Notes under the pieces: generated by a model
Told to the model about the DNA's origin: nothing
Databases searched by the model: none
The model's input: only the letters and a program-made list of their open reading frames with translations
In this document: piece after piece, positions 1 to 7,848 of the stretch
Position numbering within the stretch: position 1 is the stretch's first letter
How the letters are laid out: each line of letters opens with the position of its first letter
Made by a program: the position numbers and the translations under genes
Assembly (NCBI RefSeq): GCF_030268005.1
Contig: NZ_BRZC01000002.1
Location: forward strand, 186,001-250,000
Length of the DNA: 64,000 nt
DNA from: Microbacterium arabinogalactanolyticum
GTDB lineage: Bacteria > Actinomycetota > Actinomycetes > Actinomycetales > Microbacteriaceae
Reading direction: 5' to 3'

Positions 1-1
1 A

Positions 2-1636
2 ATGCCTTCCTTCCCCGTGCGCCGGCTTCTTCCGCTGGCGGCTCTCGCCGCAGCATCCGCACTCATCCTCAGCGCCTGCGCCGGACCCGCCACCTCCGGC
101 GGGACGGATGCCGGGGCGGATCCCGACGCCGAGCTCAGCTGGGCGATCGAGGGCGCCAACCTCTCGAACGGTCACATGGACCCGCAGACCAGCCAGCTCG
201 ACGTCTCAGCCATGGTGCAGCGTCAGGTGCTCGACTCCCTGGTGTTCCAGGAGGCCGACGGCTCGTTCTCTCCGTGGCTCGCGAAGAGCTGGAAGGTCTC
301 CGACGACGGCAAGGCGTACACGTTCGAGCTGCGCGACGACGTGACCTTCACCGACGGCACCCCCTTCGATGCCGCGGCCGTCAAGGCGAACTTCGACCGC
401 ATCATCGACCCGAAGACCGAGTCGGCATCCGCGGCGGCCATGCTCGGCGGCGAGCTGTACGCGGGCACCGAGGTCGTCTCCGACCACACGGTCGAGGTGG
501 ACTTCACCTCTCCGTACGCGCCGTTCCTGCAGGCGGCCAGCACCGCCCAGCTCGGCTTCTGGTCGCCCAAGGTCCTCAAGAACTCGGCCGCGCAGCTCAA
601 GGCGGGCGGCCCCGACGTGAACATCGGCACCGGCCCGTTCAAGCTCACCGAGTACACGGCCGACCAGGAGATCGTCTACACCCGCAACGACGACTACGCC
701 TGGGGCCCCGACGGCGCCAAGGCGCCGAAGATCAAGACGCTGCGCGTGGAGATCCTGCCCGAGGCCTCCGTCCGCGCCGGGGTGCTCAGCTCCGGAGAGG
801 CGCAGGTCGCCAGCCAGCTCCCGCCGAGCACCGTGAAGGAGCTCGGCAAGGACATCACCGTCAGCGCCAAGGAGTACCCGGGCCTGCCGTACTCGCTGTT
901 CCTCAACGAGAAGCACGGCGTCTTCGCCGACCAGAAGGTGCGACAGGCGTTCGAGCTGTCGATCGATGTGGACGCCGCCGTGAAGCAGATCTTCTTCGGC
1001 GAGTTCCCGCGCGCGTGGAGCATCCTCGGCCCGACAACTCCGGGCTACGACAAGGCGCTGGAGGGCACCTGGAAGTTCGACCCCGAGAAGGCCGGCCGGC
1101 TGCTCGATGAGGCCGGCTGGACCGCCCGCGACGGCGAGGGCTACCGCACGAAGGACGGCAAGCGCCTGTCCGCGCGCTGGATCGCCTGGACTCCGGTCTC
1201 GGACGAGCACACCGCCATGGCCAACGCCATCCAGTCCGACCTGAAGAAGGCCGGCTTCGAGGTCGTGCGCGAGACCCTGGAGCCCGCCGCCTACAACGAG
1301 CAGTACGGCCCGAAGACATACGACCTCACCGACTGGGACTACTCCGGCGTCGACGCGGACCTGCTGCGCAACCATCTCGGCACGGACGGGTTCCAGAACG
1401 CGTCCCAGGTCAGCGACCCGGCCGTCGACAAGCTCCTGCAGGACGGCCTGTCGACCACCGACCCGGCCGCGCGCGCCAAGATCTACCAGCAGGTGCAGCA
1501 GTGGAACGCCGAGCACGTCGCGATCGTCCCGCTCTACGTCTCCTCGCTCATCACCGCGTCGGACAAGGGCGTCAAGGGCCTGACCTACGACCTGTACGGG
1601 CGTCCGCAGTTCTACACCGCGAGCCTGGCCGGCTGA
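2..1636 (+). CDS. Peptide/nickel ABC transporter substrate-binding lipoprotein (SBP family 5)
   Basis: Extracytoplasmic binding protein expected to capture oligopeptides or a similar ligand and deliver it to the permeases encoded next. The 544-residue product begins with a basic, hydrophobic signal peptide ending in a lipobox LSAC (Cys26), so it should be membrane-anchored. The rest has the usual family-5 pattern: N-terminal segment with SPWLAKSWKVSDDG, a GTGPFKL motif near residue 210, and a long C-terminal lobe. It is first in a tight operon, 13 bases ahead of the permease gene. The ATG is at the very edge of the window, so its promoter and any longer start cannot be seen. The ligand is inferred only from the family. 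Confidence 0.93.
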   Translation: MPSFPVRRLLPLAALAAASALILSACAGPATSGGTDAGADPDAELSWAIEGANLSNGHMDPQTSQLDVSAMVQRQVLDSLVFQEADGSFSPWLAKSWKVSDDGKAYTFELRDDVTFTDGTPFDAAAVKANFDRIIDPKTESASAAAMLGGELYAGTEVVSDHTVEVDFTSPYAPFLQAASTAQLGFWSPKVLKNSAAQLKAGGPDVNIGTGPFKLTEYTADQEIVYTRNDDYAWGPDGAKAPKIKTLRVEILPEASVRAGVLSSGEAQVASQLPPSTVKELGKDITVSAKEYPGLPYSLFLNEKHGVFADQKVRQAFELSIDVDAAVKQIFFGEFPRAWSILGPTTPGYDKALEGTWKFDPEKAGRLLDEAGWTARDGEGYRTKDGKRLSARWIAWTPVSDEHTAMANAIQSDLKKAGFEVVRETLEPAAYNEQYGPKTYDLTDWDYSGVDADLLRNHLGTDGFQNASQVSDPAVDKLLQDGLSTTDPAARAKIYQQVQQWNAEHVAIVPLYVSSLITASDKGVKGLTYDLYGRPQFYTASLAG

Positions 1637-1649
1637 GTCGCGTTCCGAC

Positions 1650-2612
1650 GTGTCGCGCGCACTGATCCGGAGCGCCGGGATCCTGGCATCCGTCGTCATC
1701 GTCCTGTGGGGCGCGGCGACGCTCGCCTTCCTGGCGTTCCGGATCATCCCCGGCGACGCGGTCTCGGTCATGCTCGGCCCGCAGGCCCAGGTGAGCGAGG
1801 AGGTGAAGGACGGCATCCGCGCCGAGCTGGGGCTGGATCGTCCGCCGCTGGTGCAGTACCTGTCGTACCTCGGCGGGCTCCTGCACGGAGACCTCGGACG
1901 GTCCTACCAGCTGCGGATGCCGGTGACCGAGGTCATCGGGCGCCAGCTCGGTCCCACAGTGCAGCTGACCGCCCTGGCGCTGCTGATCGCGCTCGTTCTG
2001 GCTCTCGCCGCGGCCCTGTTCGCCCGACGCGGGTTCGCGCGGGGCGTGGTCGTGGCGGCCGAGCTCATCGTGCTGTCATCGCCCGTGTTCTGGATCGGCC
2101 TGCTGCTGCTGGCGGTGTTCGCGTTCACGCTCGGCTGGTTCCCCGTGGCGGGTTCGCGCACGCCCGCGACGCTCGTCCTGCCGGCGGTCACCCTGGCGCT
2201 TCCCGTCGCCGCTCTCATCGGGCAGGTCCTGCGCGACGGAATCGATGCGGCCGAGCGTCAGCCGTTCGCGGAGACCGTGCGGGCGCGGGGTGCGACCCCG
2301 GCACGGCTCGTGCTGCGGCACTCCCTCCGGCACGGAGCCGCGAGCGCCCTGACGCTGACCGCGTACCTGGTCGGCTCGCTGCTGGGCGGGGCTGTGCTCG
2401 TCGAGACCGTGTTCGCACGCCCCGGTCTCGGGCGCGTGACACTCGCAGCGATCGTCAACCGCGATCTGCCCGTTGTCGCCGGGATCATCATGCTCAGCGC
2501 GCTCGTGTTCGTGATCGTGAACGTGCTGGTGGAGCTGCTGCATCCGCTCATCGACCCGCGCCTGGGCGCGTCGGGACGCTTCGAGGCCCCTGCGATCGGG
2601 GAGCGACGATGA
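1650..2612 (+). CDS. Peptide ABC transporter permease, DppB type
   Basis: First integral membrane subunit of the importer, forming half of the translocation channel. GTG start 13 bases after the lipoprotein gene; 320 residues. It has an N-terminal membrane segment, a periplasmic region with the family's GDLGRSYQ motif, and several hydrophobic segments. The cytoplasmic coupling loop (RARGATPARLVLRHSLRH, about residue 210) docks on the ATPase. The last bases overlap the next start as ATGA, implying coupled translation. Function follows from family and operon; substrate unknown. Confidence 0.93.
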   Translation: MSRALIRSAGILASVVIVLWGAATLAFLAFRIIPGDAVSVMLGPQAQVSEEVKDGIRAELGLDRPPLVQYLSYLGGLLHGDLGRSYQLRMPVTEVIGRQLGPTVQLTALALLIALVLALAAALFARRGFARGVVVAAELIVLSSPVFWIGLLLLAVFAFTLGWFPVAGSRTPATLVLPAVTLALPVAALIGQVLRDGIDAAERQPFAETVRARGATPARLVLRHSLRHGAASALTLTAYLVGSLLGGAVLVETVFARPGLGRVTLAAIVNRDLPVVAGIIMLSALVFVIVNVLVELLHPLIDPRLGASGRFEAPAIGERR

Positions 2613-3412
2613 AGGCGGCGGGGCTCTGGATCGCCGGGCTGTATCTCGCGCTCGTCGCACTGGCCGCATTCGCGCCCGATCTTCTCGCGACGCACGACCC
2701 CCTGCAGACCGACGTCCGTGCAGCGCTGCAGCCGCCGAGCGGCGCGCATCTGTTCGGCACGGATCAGTCCGGCCGTGACGTGCTCGCGCGGGTCGTGCAC
2801 GGAGCCGCGCGCTCCGCGGGCATAGGCCTGCTCGCCACCGCACTGGCGCTCGTGGCCGGCCTCGCCGTCGGTGCGCTCTCCGGGATCGCACCGCGGTGGG
2901 CGGATGCCGTGCTGATGCGCGTGACCGACGTCCTCCTGGCGTTCCCCGAGTTCCTGGTCGCCCTGATCGTCGTGGCCGTGCTCGGCCCGGGCGGGGCGAA
3001 CGTCGCGATCGCGGTGACGATCGCCGCCGTCCCGGTGTACATCCGGCTGGCGCGCACGCAGACCCGCACGCTGCGGGTCGCCGAGCACGTCGAGGCCGCG
3101 CGGATCCTCGGGGTCGGGCGGATGCGGGCGTTCGTCCGGCACGTCGTGCCGGGCGTGCTGGGCTCCCTCAGCGTGCTCGCCACCATCGGCATCGGCTCGG
3201 CGATCCTCGCCGCCGCAGGCCTGAGCTTCCTGGGACTCGGTCCCGCCGAACCGCAGCCCGAATGGGGGCTCATGCTCGCCGGTGGCCGCAACGTGCTGGG
3301 CCAGGCCTGGTGGATCTCCGTGTTCCCGGGGCTTGCGATCACTCTCACCGTCATCAGCGCCACCGTGCTGGGCCGAGCGCTGCGCGCGCGGATGGAAGGG
3401 CGGGCCGCATGA
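2609..3412 (+). CDS. Peptide ABC transporter permease, DppC type
   Basis: Second membrane subunit of the importer, 267 residues. The chosen ATG overlaps the stop of the DppB-like gene by four bases (ATGA). An N-terminal membrane helix is followed by the family's HLFGTDQSGRDVLARV motif, about five more hydrophobic segments, and the EAA-type loop EAARILGVGRMRAFVRHVVP. The 3' end again overlaps the ATPase start as ATGA, so all three cytoplasmic/membrane subunits are translationally linked. It is somewhat shorter than typical DppC (about 290-300 residues), mainly at the N-terminus. Confidence 0.93.
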   Translation: MKAAGLWIAGLYLALVALAAFAPDLLATHDPLQTDVRAALQPPSGAHLFGTDQSGRDVLARVVHGAARSAGIGLLATALALVAGLAVGALSGIAPRWADAVLMRVTDVLLAFPEFLVALIVVAVLGPGGANVAIAVTIAAVPVYIRLARTQTRTLRVAEHVEAARILGVGRMRAFVRHVVPGVLGSLSVLATIGIGSAILAAAGLSFLGLGPAEPQPEWGLMLAGGRNVLGQAWWISVFPGLAITLTVISATVLGRALRARMEGRAA

Positions 3413-4887
3413 GCGCTGTGGACGTGCAGGGGCTGCGCATCGCGTTCGGTGACCGCGCCGTGGTGGACGACGTGTCGTTCACCGTGGAGCCGGGGGAGTG
3501 CGTGGCGATCGTCGGGGAGTCCGGCGCGGGCAAATCGCTCACCGCCCGGGCGCTGCTCGGGCTGCTCCCCGGTGGGGCGTCGGCGACGACCGAGCGGCTG
3601 CACATCGCGGGCACGGATGCCGCGCGGCTGGGGGAATCCGGATGGCGGACGCTGCGCGGGCGCAGGATCGCCCTGGTCTCGCAGGACGCGCTGGCGGCGC
3701 TCGACCCGCTCCGCCGGATCGGGCGCGAGGTGGCCGAGCCGATGGAGATCCACGGCCTGCGTGCCGACGGCGGGCGCGTGCTCGAGCTGCTCGAGTCGGT
3801 GTCGATGCCCGACGCGGAGCGCCGGGTGCGCAGCCGGCCTCAGGAGCTCTCCGGGGGTCTCCGGCAGCGCGCGCTGATCGCGTCCGCGCTTGCGGCCGAT
3901 CCCGAGGTGATCGTCGCCGACGAGGCGACGACGGCGCTGGATGCCACCGTGCAGGCTCGCATCCTGGAGCTCCTGCGCGGCATCGCGGACAGCGGCCGCG
4001 CCGTCGTGTTCATCAGCCATGACTTCGCGGCCGTTCGCAGGGTGGCCGACCGGGTGATCGTCATGCAGGCCGGCCGCATCGTCGAGCAGGGCTCGGTGGA
4101 CGAGGTGATTCGGTCGCCCCGCAGCGACCACGCGCGCGAGCTCGTGGCGGCCAGCTCGCCGGCTCCGCGATCGAGCGCGCCCGCGTCGGGGACAGCGCTG
4201 CTGCGTGCCGCGGATGTCTCGAAGTCGTTCGATCGTCCCGCCGTCGTGGGGGCGAGCTTCGTCCTGCGGGCAGGGAGCACGCTGGGCGTGGTGGGGGAGT
4301 CCGGATCGGGCAAGACGACGCTCGCACGGATGATCGTCGGCGTGCAGCATCCGGATTCCGGCGCTCTCGAATGGGTCTCGCCGCAGCGGGTGCAGTTGGT
4401 GCACCAGAATCCGCTCGGTGCGTTCGATCCGCGATGGACGATCGGCCGCTCCCTGCGCGAGGCGCTGCAGGCCGCCGGCGTGCCACGTGCGTCCCGCGCT
4501 GCGCGGGCACTCGAGCTTCTCACGGAGGTCGGCCTGGACGGCGCGCTCGCACGCCGTCGCCCGCATGAGCTCTCCGGCGGTCAGCGTCAGCGCGCTGCGA
4601 TCGCCCGCGCGCTCGCCGCCGACCCGCAGGTGCTGGTCCTCGACGAGCCCGTCTCGGCCCTGGACCCGACGGTGCGACAGCGTGTGCTCGACCTGCTCAG
4701 CCGCCTGCAGCGGGAGCGCGCGCTCACGATGGTGTTCGTCTCGCACGACCTCGCCGTCATCGCCGCGGTCAGCGACGACGTGCTGGTCATGCAGGACGGG
4801 GTGATCGTGGAGCAGGGCGCGGTGGCCGAGGTGTTCGCCGATCCCCGGCATCCGTTCACCCGGGAACTGCTCGCGGCAGGGCGCTGA
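3409..4887 (+). CDS. Fused double ATPase of peptide ABC importer (DppD-DppF fusion)
   Basis: Energises the importer. One 492-residue chain carries two complete nucleotide-binding domains, each usually a separate protein (DppD and DppF). Domain 1 has Walker A GESGAGKS at residues 36-43 and signature LSGGLRQR; domain 2 has GESGSGKT near 300 and LSGGQRQR. Both have Walker B followed by D-E and the switch histidine (SHD). The start overlaps the DppC stop (ATGA). The DppD-type C-terminal cysteine-rich tail that binds an iron-sulfur cluster is absent here. Substrate remains undefined. Confidence 0.93.
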   Translation: MSAVDVQGLRIAFGDRAVVDDVSFTVEPGECVAIVGESGAGKSLTARALLGLLPGGASATTERLHIAGTDAARLGESGWRTLRGRRIALVSQDALAALDPLRRIGREVAEPMEIHGLRADGGRVLELLESVSMPDAERRVRSRPQELSGGLRQRALIASALAADPEVIVADEATTALDATVQARILELLRGIADSGRAVVFISHDFAAVRRVADRVIVMQAGRIVEQGSVDEVIRSPRSDHARELVAASSPAPRSSAPASGTALLRAADVSKSFDRPAVVGASFVLRAGSTLGVVGESGSGKTTLARMIVGVQHPDSGALEWVSPQRVQLVHQNPLGAFDPRWTIGRSLREALQAAGVPRASRAARALELLTEVGLDGALARRRPHELSGGQRQRAAIARALAADPQVLVLDEPVSALDPTVRQRVLDLLSRLQRERALTMVFVSHDLAVIAAVSDDVLVMQDGVIVEQGAVAEVFADPRHPFTRELLAAGR

Positions 4888-4912
4888 TCCCGCCGCACGC
4901 GATCGGGTCGCG

Positions 4913-5563
4913 TCAGTCCCGCACCGAGATCCCGGCGGATGCCGCGAACGCGGGCGCCAGCAGCTCCACCTGCCGGACGGTGAGAGTCGTGCCGCGCAGC
5001 GATGCGACGTCGAGGAACGAGAGCGCGTCCAGACCGCGGAGATCCACGTGCGAGGCCTGCAGTCCACGTGAGTCGACCTCGTCCGCGTGCGTGCCGTCGA
5101 ACGCGACGCGGGTGAGGGTGGCGCCGGGCAGATCGAGGGCCGTGATCCGGCATCCGTCGATGCGCACGTCCACGGCCTTCGTGGCCGAGAGCGTCAGGTA
5201 GTCGATCCGGACGCCGCGCAGTTCGAGTTCGTGGATGCGGGTATCGGTCAGATCGAGGGTCCCGATCCGTCCGCCGGAGATGCGGACGCGGCGCAGGCTC
5301 GCCGTGCGCGCCGGAAGATCGGCGACGCGCAGGTCCCGCAGTTCGACATCCATGAGGGTGGCGCCGCGAAGGTCGAGGGAGTCGGCGACGCCGGTCAGCA
5401 CGCACTGCTCCAGGGAGGAGTGCGCCAGGTCGGCGTCGCCCTCCAGCTCGATCAGCGCGGCGATCAGGTCCGCGCTCCGGCGGGGCGGCGCAGGGTCCAG
5501 GTGATCGGGCAGATCGGGTGCGGACACGAGGGGCGGACGGAGATCCTCACTGCGGCGGGCCAT
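4913..5563 (-). CDS. Pentapeptide-repeat-like protein
   Basis: 216 residues. After about 45 N-terminal residues the chain becomes a run of short leucine-spaced units ([36 protein letters not shown] and others) at roughly 20-residue spacing, as in degenerate pentapeptide or right-handed beta-helix proteins. Function unknown; some relatives mimic DNA and bind gyrase, but nothing here shows that. ATG 5563 is preferred over an upstream in-frame GTG at 5587 because a TAGAGT hexamer sits seven bases before it and no Shine-Dalgarno is seen. It is divergent from the ribbon-helix-helix gene. Confidence 0.75.
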   Translation of the reverse strand: MARRSEDLRPPLVSAPDLPDHLDPAPPRRSADLIAALIELEGDADLAHSSLEQCVLTGVADSLDLRGATLMDVELRDLRVADLPARTASLRRVRISGGRIGTLDLTDTRIHELELRGVRIDYLTLSATKAVDVRIDGCRITALDLPGATLTRVAFDGTHADEVDSRGLQASHVDLRGLDALSFLDVASLRGTTLTVRQVELLAPAFAASAGISVRD

Positions 5564-5570
5564 GCGCTCG

Positions 5571-5576
5571 ACTCTA
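5571..5576 (-). promoter_or_regulatory. Candidate -10 hexamer, leaderless start of pentapeptide gene
   Basis: TAGAGT on the minus strand ends seven bases before the ATG at 5563, so transcription would begin at or next to the start codon. No ribosome-binding sequence fits between. Confidence 0.5.
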
Positions 5577-5594
5577 GGCGAAGGCACCGACGGC

Positions 5595-5623
5595 TTGCCG
5601 CGCCATGTGATCGTGGCTATATT
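5595..5623 (+). promoter_or_regulatory. Sigma70-type promoter of RHH-VOC operon, predicted leaderless
   Basis: TTGCCG (5595-5600), a 17-base spacer and TATATT (5618-5623) form a near-consensus promoter. The -10 ends six bases before the ATG at 5630, so the mRNA should start at the A of the start codon. Confidence 0.75.
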
Positions 5624-5629
5624 GCTAGC

Positions 5630-5782
5630 ATGCAGTCAAGCGACGCGAAGGTGCAGTTCAACGTCTACCTGCCGCCCGACGTGGTCCGCGCGGTCAAGCA
5701 CCGCGCCATCGACGAGGAGTCCAGCCTCTCGGCCCTCGTCGAGCGTGCACTGCGGCAGTACCTGGAAGGGGTCGAATCGTGA
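5630..5782 (+). CDS. Small ribbon-helix-helix (CopG/Arc-like) protein
   Basis: 50-residue protein with the RHH pattern: a beta strand [12 protein letters not shown] at residues 8-19, then two helices ([20 protein letters not shown]). RHH dimers bind DNA through the strand, so this is a likely repressor or an orphan antitoxin. No toxin gene is adjacent; instead its stop overlaps the start of a VOC protein (GTGA), suggesting it regulates or is simply co-expressed with that gene. It has a strong promoter ending six bases before its ATG and no Shine-Dalgarno, so translation is probably leaderless. Target DNA unknown. Confidence 0.75.
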   Translation: MQSSDAKVQFNVYLPPDVVRAVKHRAIDEESSLSALVERALRQYLEGVES

Positions 5783-6465
5783 CCACGACCGTGCAGCAGA
5801 TCGTCTACTCCCGGCATCCGGAGCGCTGGCACGCCCTCGCCGAGGCGCTGGGATTCGTCGCGCCCTCCCCGCCCGAGCCCGACTGGGCCGAATTCGACGG
5901 GGGAGGTGTGCTCGCCGTGCACGGCGAGACCGACGACCACCCGGACGGCACCGTGGACGTGCACCTGCTGGTCGACGACCTCGACGTCGCGCAGCAGGCG
6001 CTTGCGGGGCGCGACGTCGCGCGTACGACACTGGAGGGCGTCGGGGACATGCTTCTCGTGCGCCTCGCATCAGGTCTCGGCATCAGCGTGTCGGCAGGCG
6101 CCCGCGCGACCACCGGTCCGATGGCGGTGCAGCCGATCCTGTTCCAGGAGGACGTGGCCGAGGCCCGAGGCGTCCTCGAAGAGCTCGGACTGCGCGCCGA
6201 CATCGTCGCCGACCGCGGTGGCTGGGTGGAGCTGCACGCGTCCGGCGGCGGGTCCGTCGGAGTCCACCGGGCATCCGAGCCCGCTGCCGGCCTGGGCTTC
6301 CTCGCCGACGGCGACCTCGACGCGCTCGCCGCGCGGCTGAGGGATGCCGGGTTCGAGGCGTCCGTCGTCGACGAGGCGTACGCCCGCACCGTCCGCATCG
6401 CGGAACCGGAGGCCTGGATCAACGGCGTCCAGACCGACCTGTACGGCCACCACCGCGAAGCCTGA
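5779..6465 (+). CDS. VOC (glyoxalase/dioxygenase fold) family protein
   Basis: 228 residues that read as two halves. The first (about 1-105) runs through a [18 protein letters not shown] opening to [11 protein letters not shown]. The second (about 115-225) starts IVFQ-like [19 protein letters not shown] and ends [15 protein letters not shown]. This fits tandem beta-alpha-beta-beta-beta modules of the vicinal oxygen chelate fold, which includes glyoxalases and bleomycin-binding proteins. I see no clear set of metal-binding His/Glu residues, so enzymatic activity is uncertain. GTG start overlaps the RHH stop by four bases. Confidence 0.7.
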   Translation: MTTTVQQIVYSRHPERWHALAEALGFVAPSPPEPDWAEFDGGGVLAVHGETDDHPDGTVDVHLLVDDLDVAQQALAGRDVARTTLEGVGDMLLVRLASGLGISVSAGARATTGPMAVQPILFQEDVAEARGVLEELGLRADIVADRGGWVELHASGGGSVGVHRASEPAAGLGFLADGDLDALAARLRDAGFEASVVDEAYARTVRIAEPEAWINGVQTDLYGHHREA

Positions 6466-6477
6466 CCGTTCCTCGCC

Positions 6478-6564
6478 GTACGCTTCGCGCGGAGATGTGC
6501 GCTTCGTGCGGACGAATTTCCGGGATCTGTCCGCTCGAGGTGCACATTCCCGCGCGAAGCGCTC
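6478..6564. repeat. Long palindromic repeat, copy A
   Basis: An 87-base imperfect palindrome just after the VOC gene. Outer arms run CGCTTCGCGCGG ... CCGCGCGAAGCG, with inner pairs ATGTGC/GCACAT and GCGGAC/GTCCGC. It matches copy B at 7522-7608 at all but about four positions, in the same orientation. It can fold as a long hairpin but has no T-tract. It could be a REP-like element or a miniature mobile element. Confidence 0.85.
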
Positions 6565-6591
6565 GCGCCGATGAGGGCCATTCCGCCTGCA

Positions 6592-6639
6592 CACTCGGAC
6601 CTCCAGGTCGATTCGTCCACATTCGCCGGATTCCGAGTG
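6592..6639. repeat. Shorter hairpin, possible diverged inverted relative of the palindromic repeat
   Basis: CACTCGGA (6592-6599) pairs with TCCGAGTG (6632-6639). The bottom strand carries GGACGAAT (complement of 6611-6618), which is also at the core of copies A and B, followed by a similarly spaced TCC and a GTGTGCA-like end. The relationship is suggestive only. Confidence 0.45.
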
Positions 6640-6671
6640 CGGGTCGCGCCAGGGTCGAGCACCATGTCGTC

Positions 6672-7514
6672 ATGGCTCCCCGGATCTCGGCCCTCATCGA
6701 CTTCGTGTCCGACTGCGGCGGCTACGTGCGCACAGCACGGGTGACCGAGCGCGGTTTCGGCCGTCGCACGGTGGATGCCGCAGTCGCAGGCGGTCTGCTC
6801 ACTCGACCGCGCCGCGGCTGGATCGCGGTGAGGAGCACGCCCCGGATGCTGTACGACGCGATGACATTCGGCCTTGTCCTGACCTGCCGCACCGCCGCGC
6901 AGCACTACGACATCTGGCTCCATGATCCGGAGGGTGAACCGCATGTCGCGGTTCCGGTGGCCCGGGGCGGTCGCGTGCCGGTCCGAGCCAAGGTGCATTG
7001 GGGTGCGCCGCTGATCCCTCGCGATCCCGACGCTCTCATCGATCCGATCGAGAACGTGCTCGCATACATCGCTGAGTGCGAGCCATTCGAGCAGGCCCTC
7101 GCCACTTGGGATTCGGCGTTCAACAAAGGCCTGGTGGAGATGGCAGCCATGTCACGTCTTCTATTGCGCCCCGCGGCACGTCGGGTGCTGGCGGAGGCAT
7201 CGCCGTTCGCGGATGCCGGACTCGAGACCTACCTGCGGACGAGATTGCGCTGGCTGCGTGTGCCGCTGCGCATCCAGACGTGGATCCACGGTCATCGGGT
7301 CGATGCCCTGATCGGCGCGCGGCTCGTCGTGCAGATCGACGGGAAGCATCACGTCGGCGCGCAGCGCTCAGAGGACATCAAGCACGATGCTGAGCTGAAG
7401 CTCCTCGGCTATCACGTCATCCGGGTGTCCTACACGCAGGTGATGTTCGACTGGCCGGCCGTTCAGGACCTCATCATGCGTGCCGTCGCGCAGGGACTTC
7501 ACCTCGAGGCCTGA
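6672..7514 (+). CDS. DUF559 (Vsr-fold) protein with AbiEi-like N-terminal winged-helix region
   Basis: 280 residues. The N-terminus (RISALIDFVSDCGGYVRTARV..., about 1-45) resembles the winged-helix start of AbiEi-type antitoxin/transcription factors. The C-terminus (about 205-275) has the DUF559 core, HRVDALIGARLVVQIDGKHHV then HDAELKLLGYHVIRVSY, which belongs to the very-short-patch-repair/restriction endonuclease fold. The usual catalytic Glu in the EVDG motif is Gln here, so cleavage is doubtful. Such genes are common in actinobacteria and have no settled function. It is flanked by near-identical palindromes and contains slightly less biased codons than its core neighbours. No partner toxin is adjacent. 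Confidence 0.72.
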   Translation: MAPRISALIDFVSDCGGYVRTARVTERGFGRRTVDAAVAGGLLTRPRRGWIAVRSTPRMLYDAMTFGLVLTCRTAAQHYDIWLHDPEGEPHVAVPVARGGRVPVRAKVHWGAPLIPRDPDALIDPIENVLAYIAECEPFEQALATWDSAFNKGLVEMAAMSRLLLRPAARRVLAEASPFADAGLETYLRTRLRWLRVPLRIQTWIHGHRVDALIGARLVVQIDGKHHVGAQRSEDIKHDAELKLLGYHVIRVSYTQVMFDWPAVQDLIMRAVAQGLHLEA

Positions 7515-7521
7515 CTTAGCC

Positions 7522-7608
7522 GTGCGCTTCGCGCGGAGATGTGCGCTTCGTGCGGACGAATTTCCGGGATCTGTCCGCGGGAGGTGCACATTCCCGCGCG
7601 AAGCGCAC
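7522..7608. repeat. Long palindromic repeat, copy B
   Basis: Second copy of the 87-base element at 6478-6564, eight bases after the DUF559 stop. Its outer arms are perfect for 15 bp (GTGCGCTTCGCGCGG with CCGCGCGAAGCGCAC), better preserved than in copy A. The pair brackets a single gene. Confidence 0.88.
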
Positions 7609-7643
7609 ACGACGATGGGGGCGGAAGCCTGACCGGATGCGCG

Positions 7644-7841
7644 TAGAATGGCCGGACAAGCACTGATCCGGCCATCACCGGGGAGCTCTCGGAAGAACGT
7701 CCTGCGGGGCCACTAGAACCGAGCGGGGCAGGCCCGTCATCGCCGCAGTGAGAGTGGCTTCGCGAGAAGCACGTCGGGTGGTACCGCGGTCCGTCGCAGC
7801 ACGGGTCGTCCCGGCAGCAGCATCCGCCCACGACCACTGCG
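7644..7841 (+). promoter_or_regulatory. T-box riboswitch leader of ileS (translational type) with upstream -10
   Basis: Leader that senses uncharged tRNA-Ile. A TAGAAT hexamer (7644-7649) is the likely -10. The short stem I region holds an ATC specifier (7674-7676, Ile codon) in GGCCATCACCGGGGAGC. The highly conserved T-box bulge GGTGGTACCGCGG is at 7777-7789, with TGGT positioned to pair with the tRNA ACCA end. Downstream, CGCAG (7795-7799) and GGTCGT (7804-7809) can pair with CTGCG (7837-7841) and ACGACC (7830-7835), a hairpin ending eight bases before the ileS ATG. This fits the actinobacterial mode in which the T-box controls translation start rather than termination. There is no terminator T-tract. 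Confidence 0.92.
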
Positions 7842-7848
7842 AGACACG

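Noticed and set aside
6478..7608. Reading the paired 87-base repeats as a CRISPR or integron array
   Set aside because: Only two copies over a kilobase apart with a gene between; no spacer-sized regularity, no cas or integrase gene.
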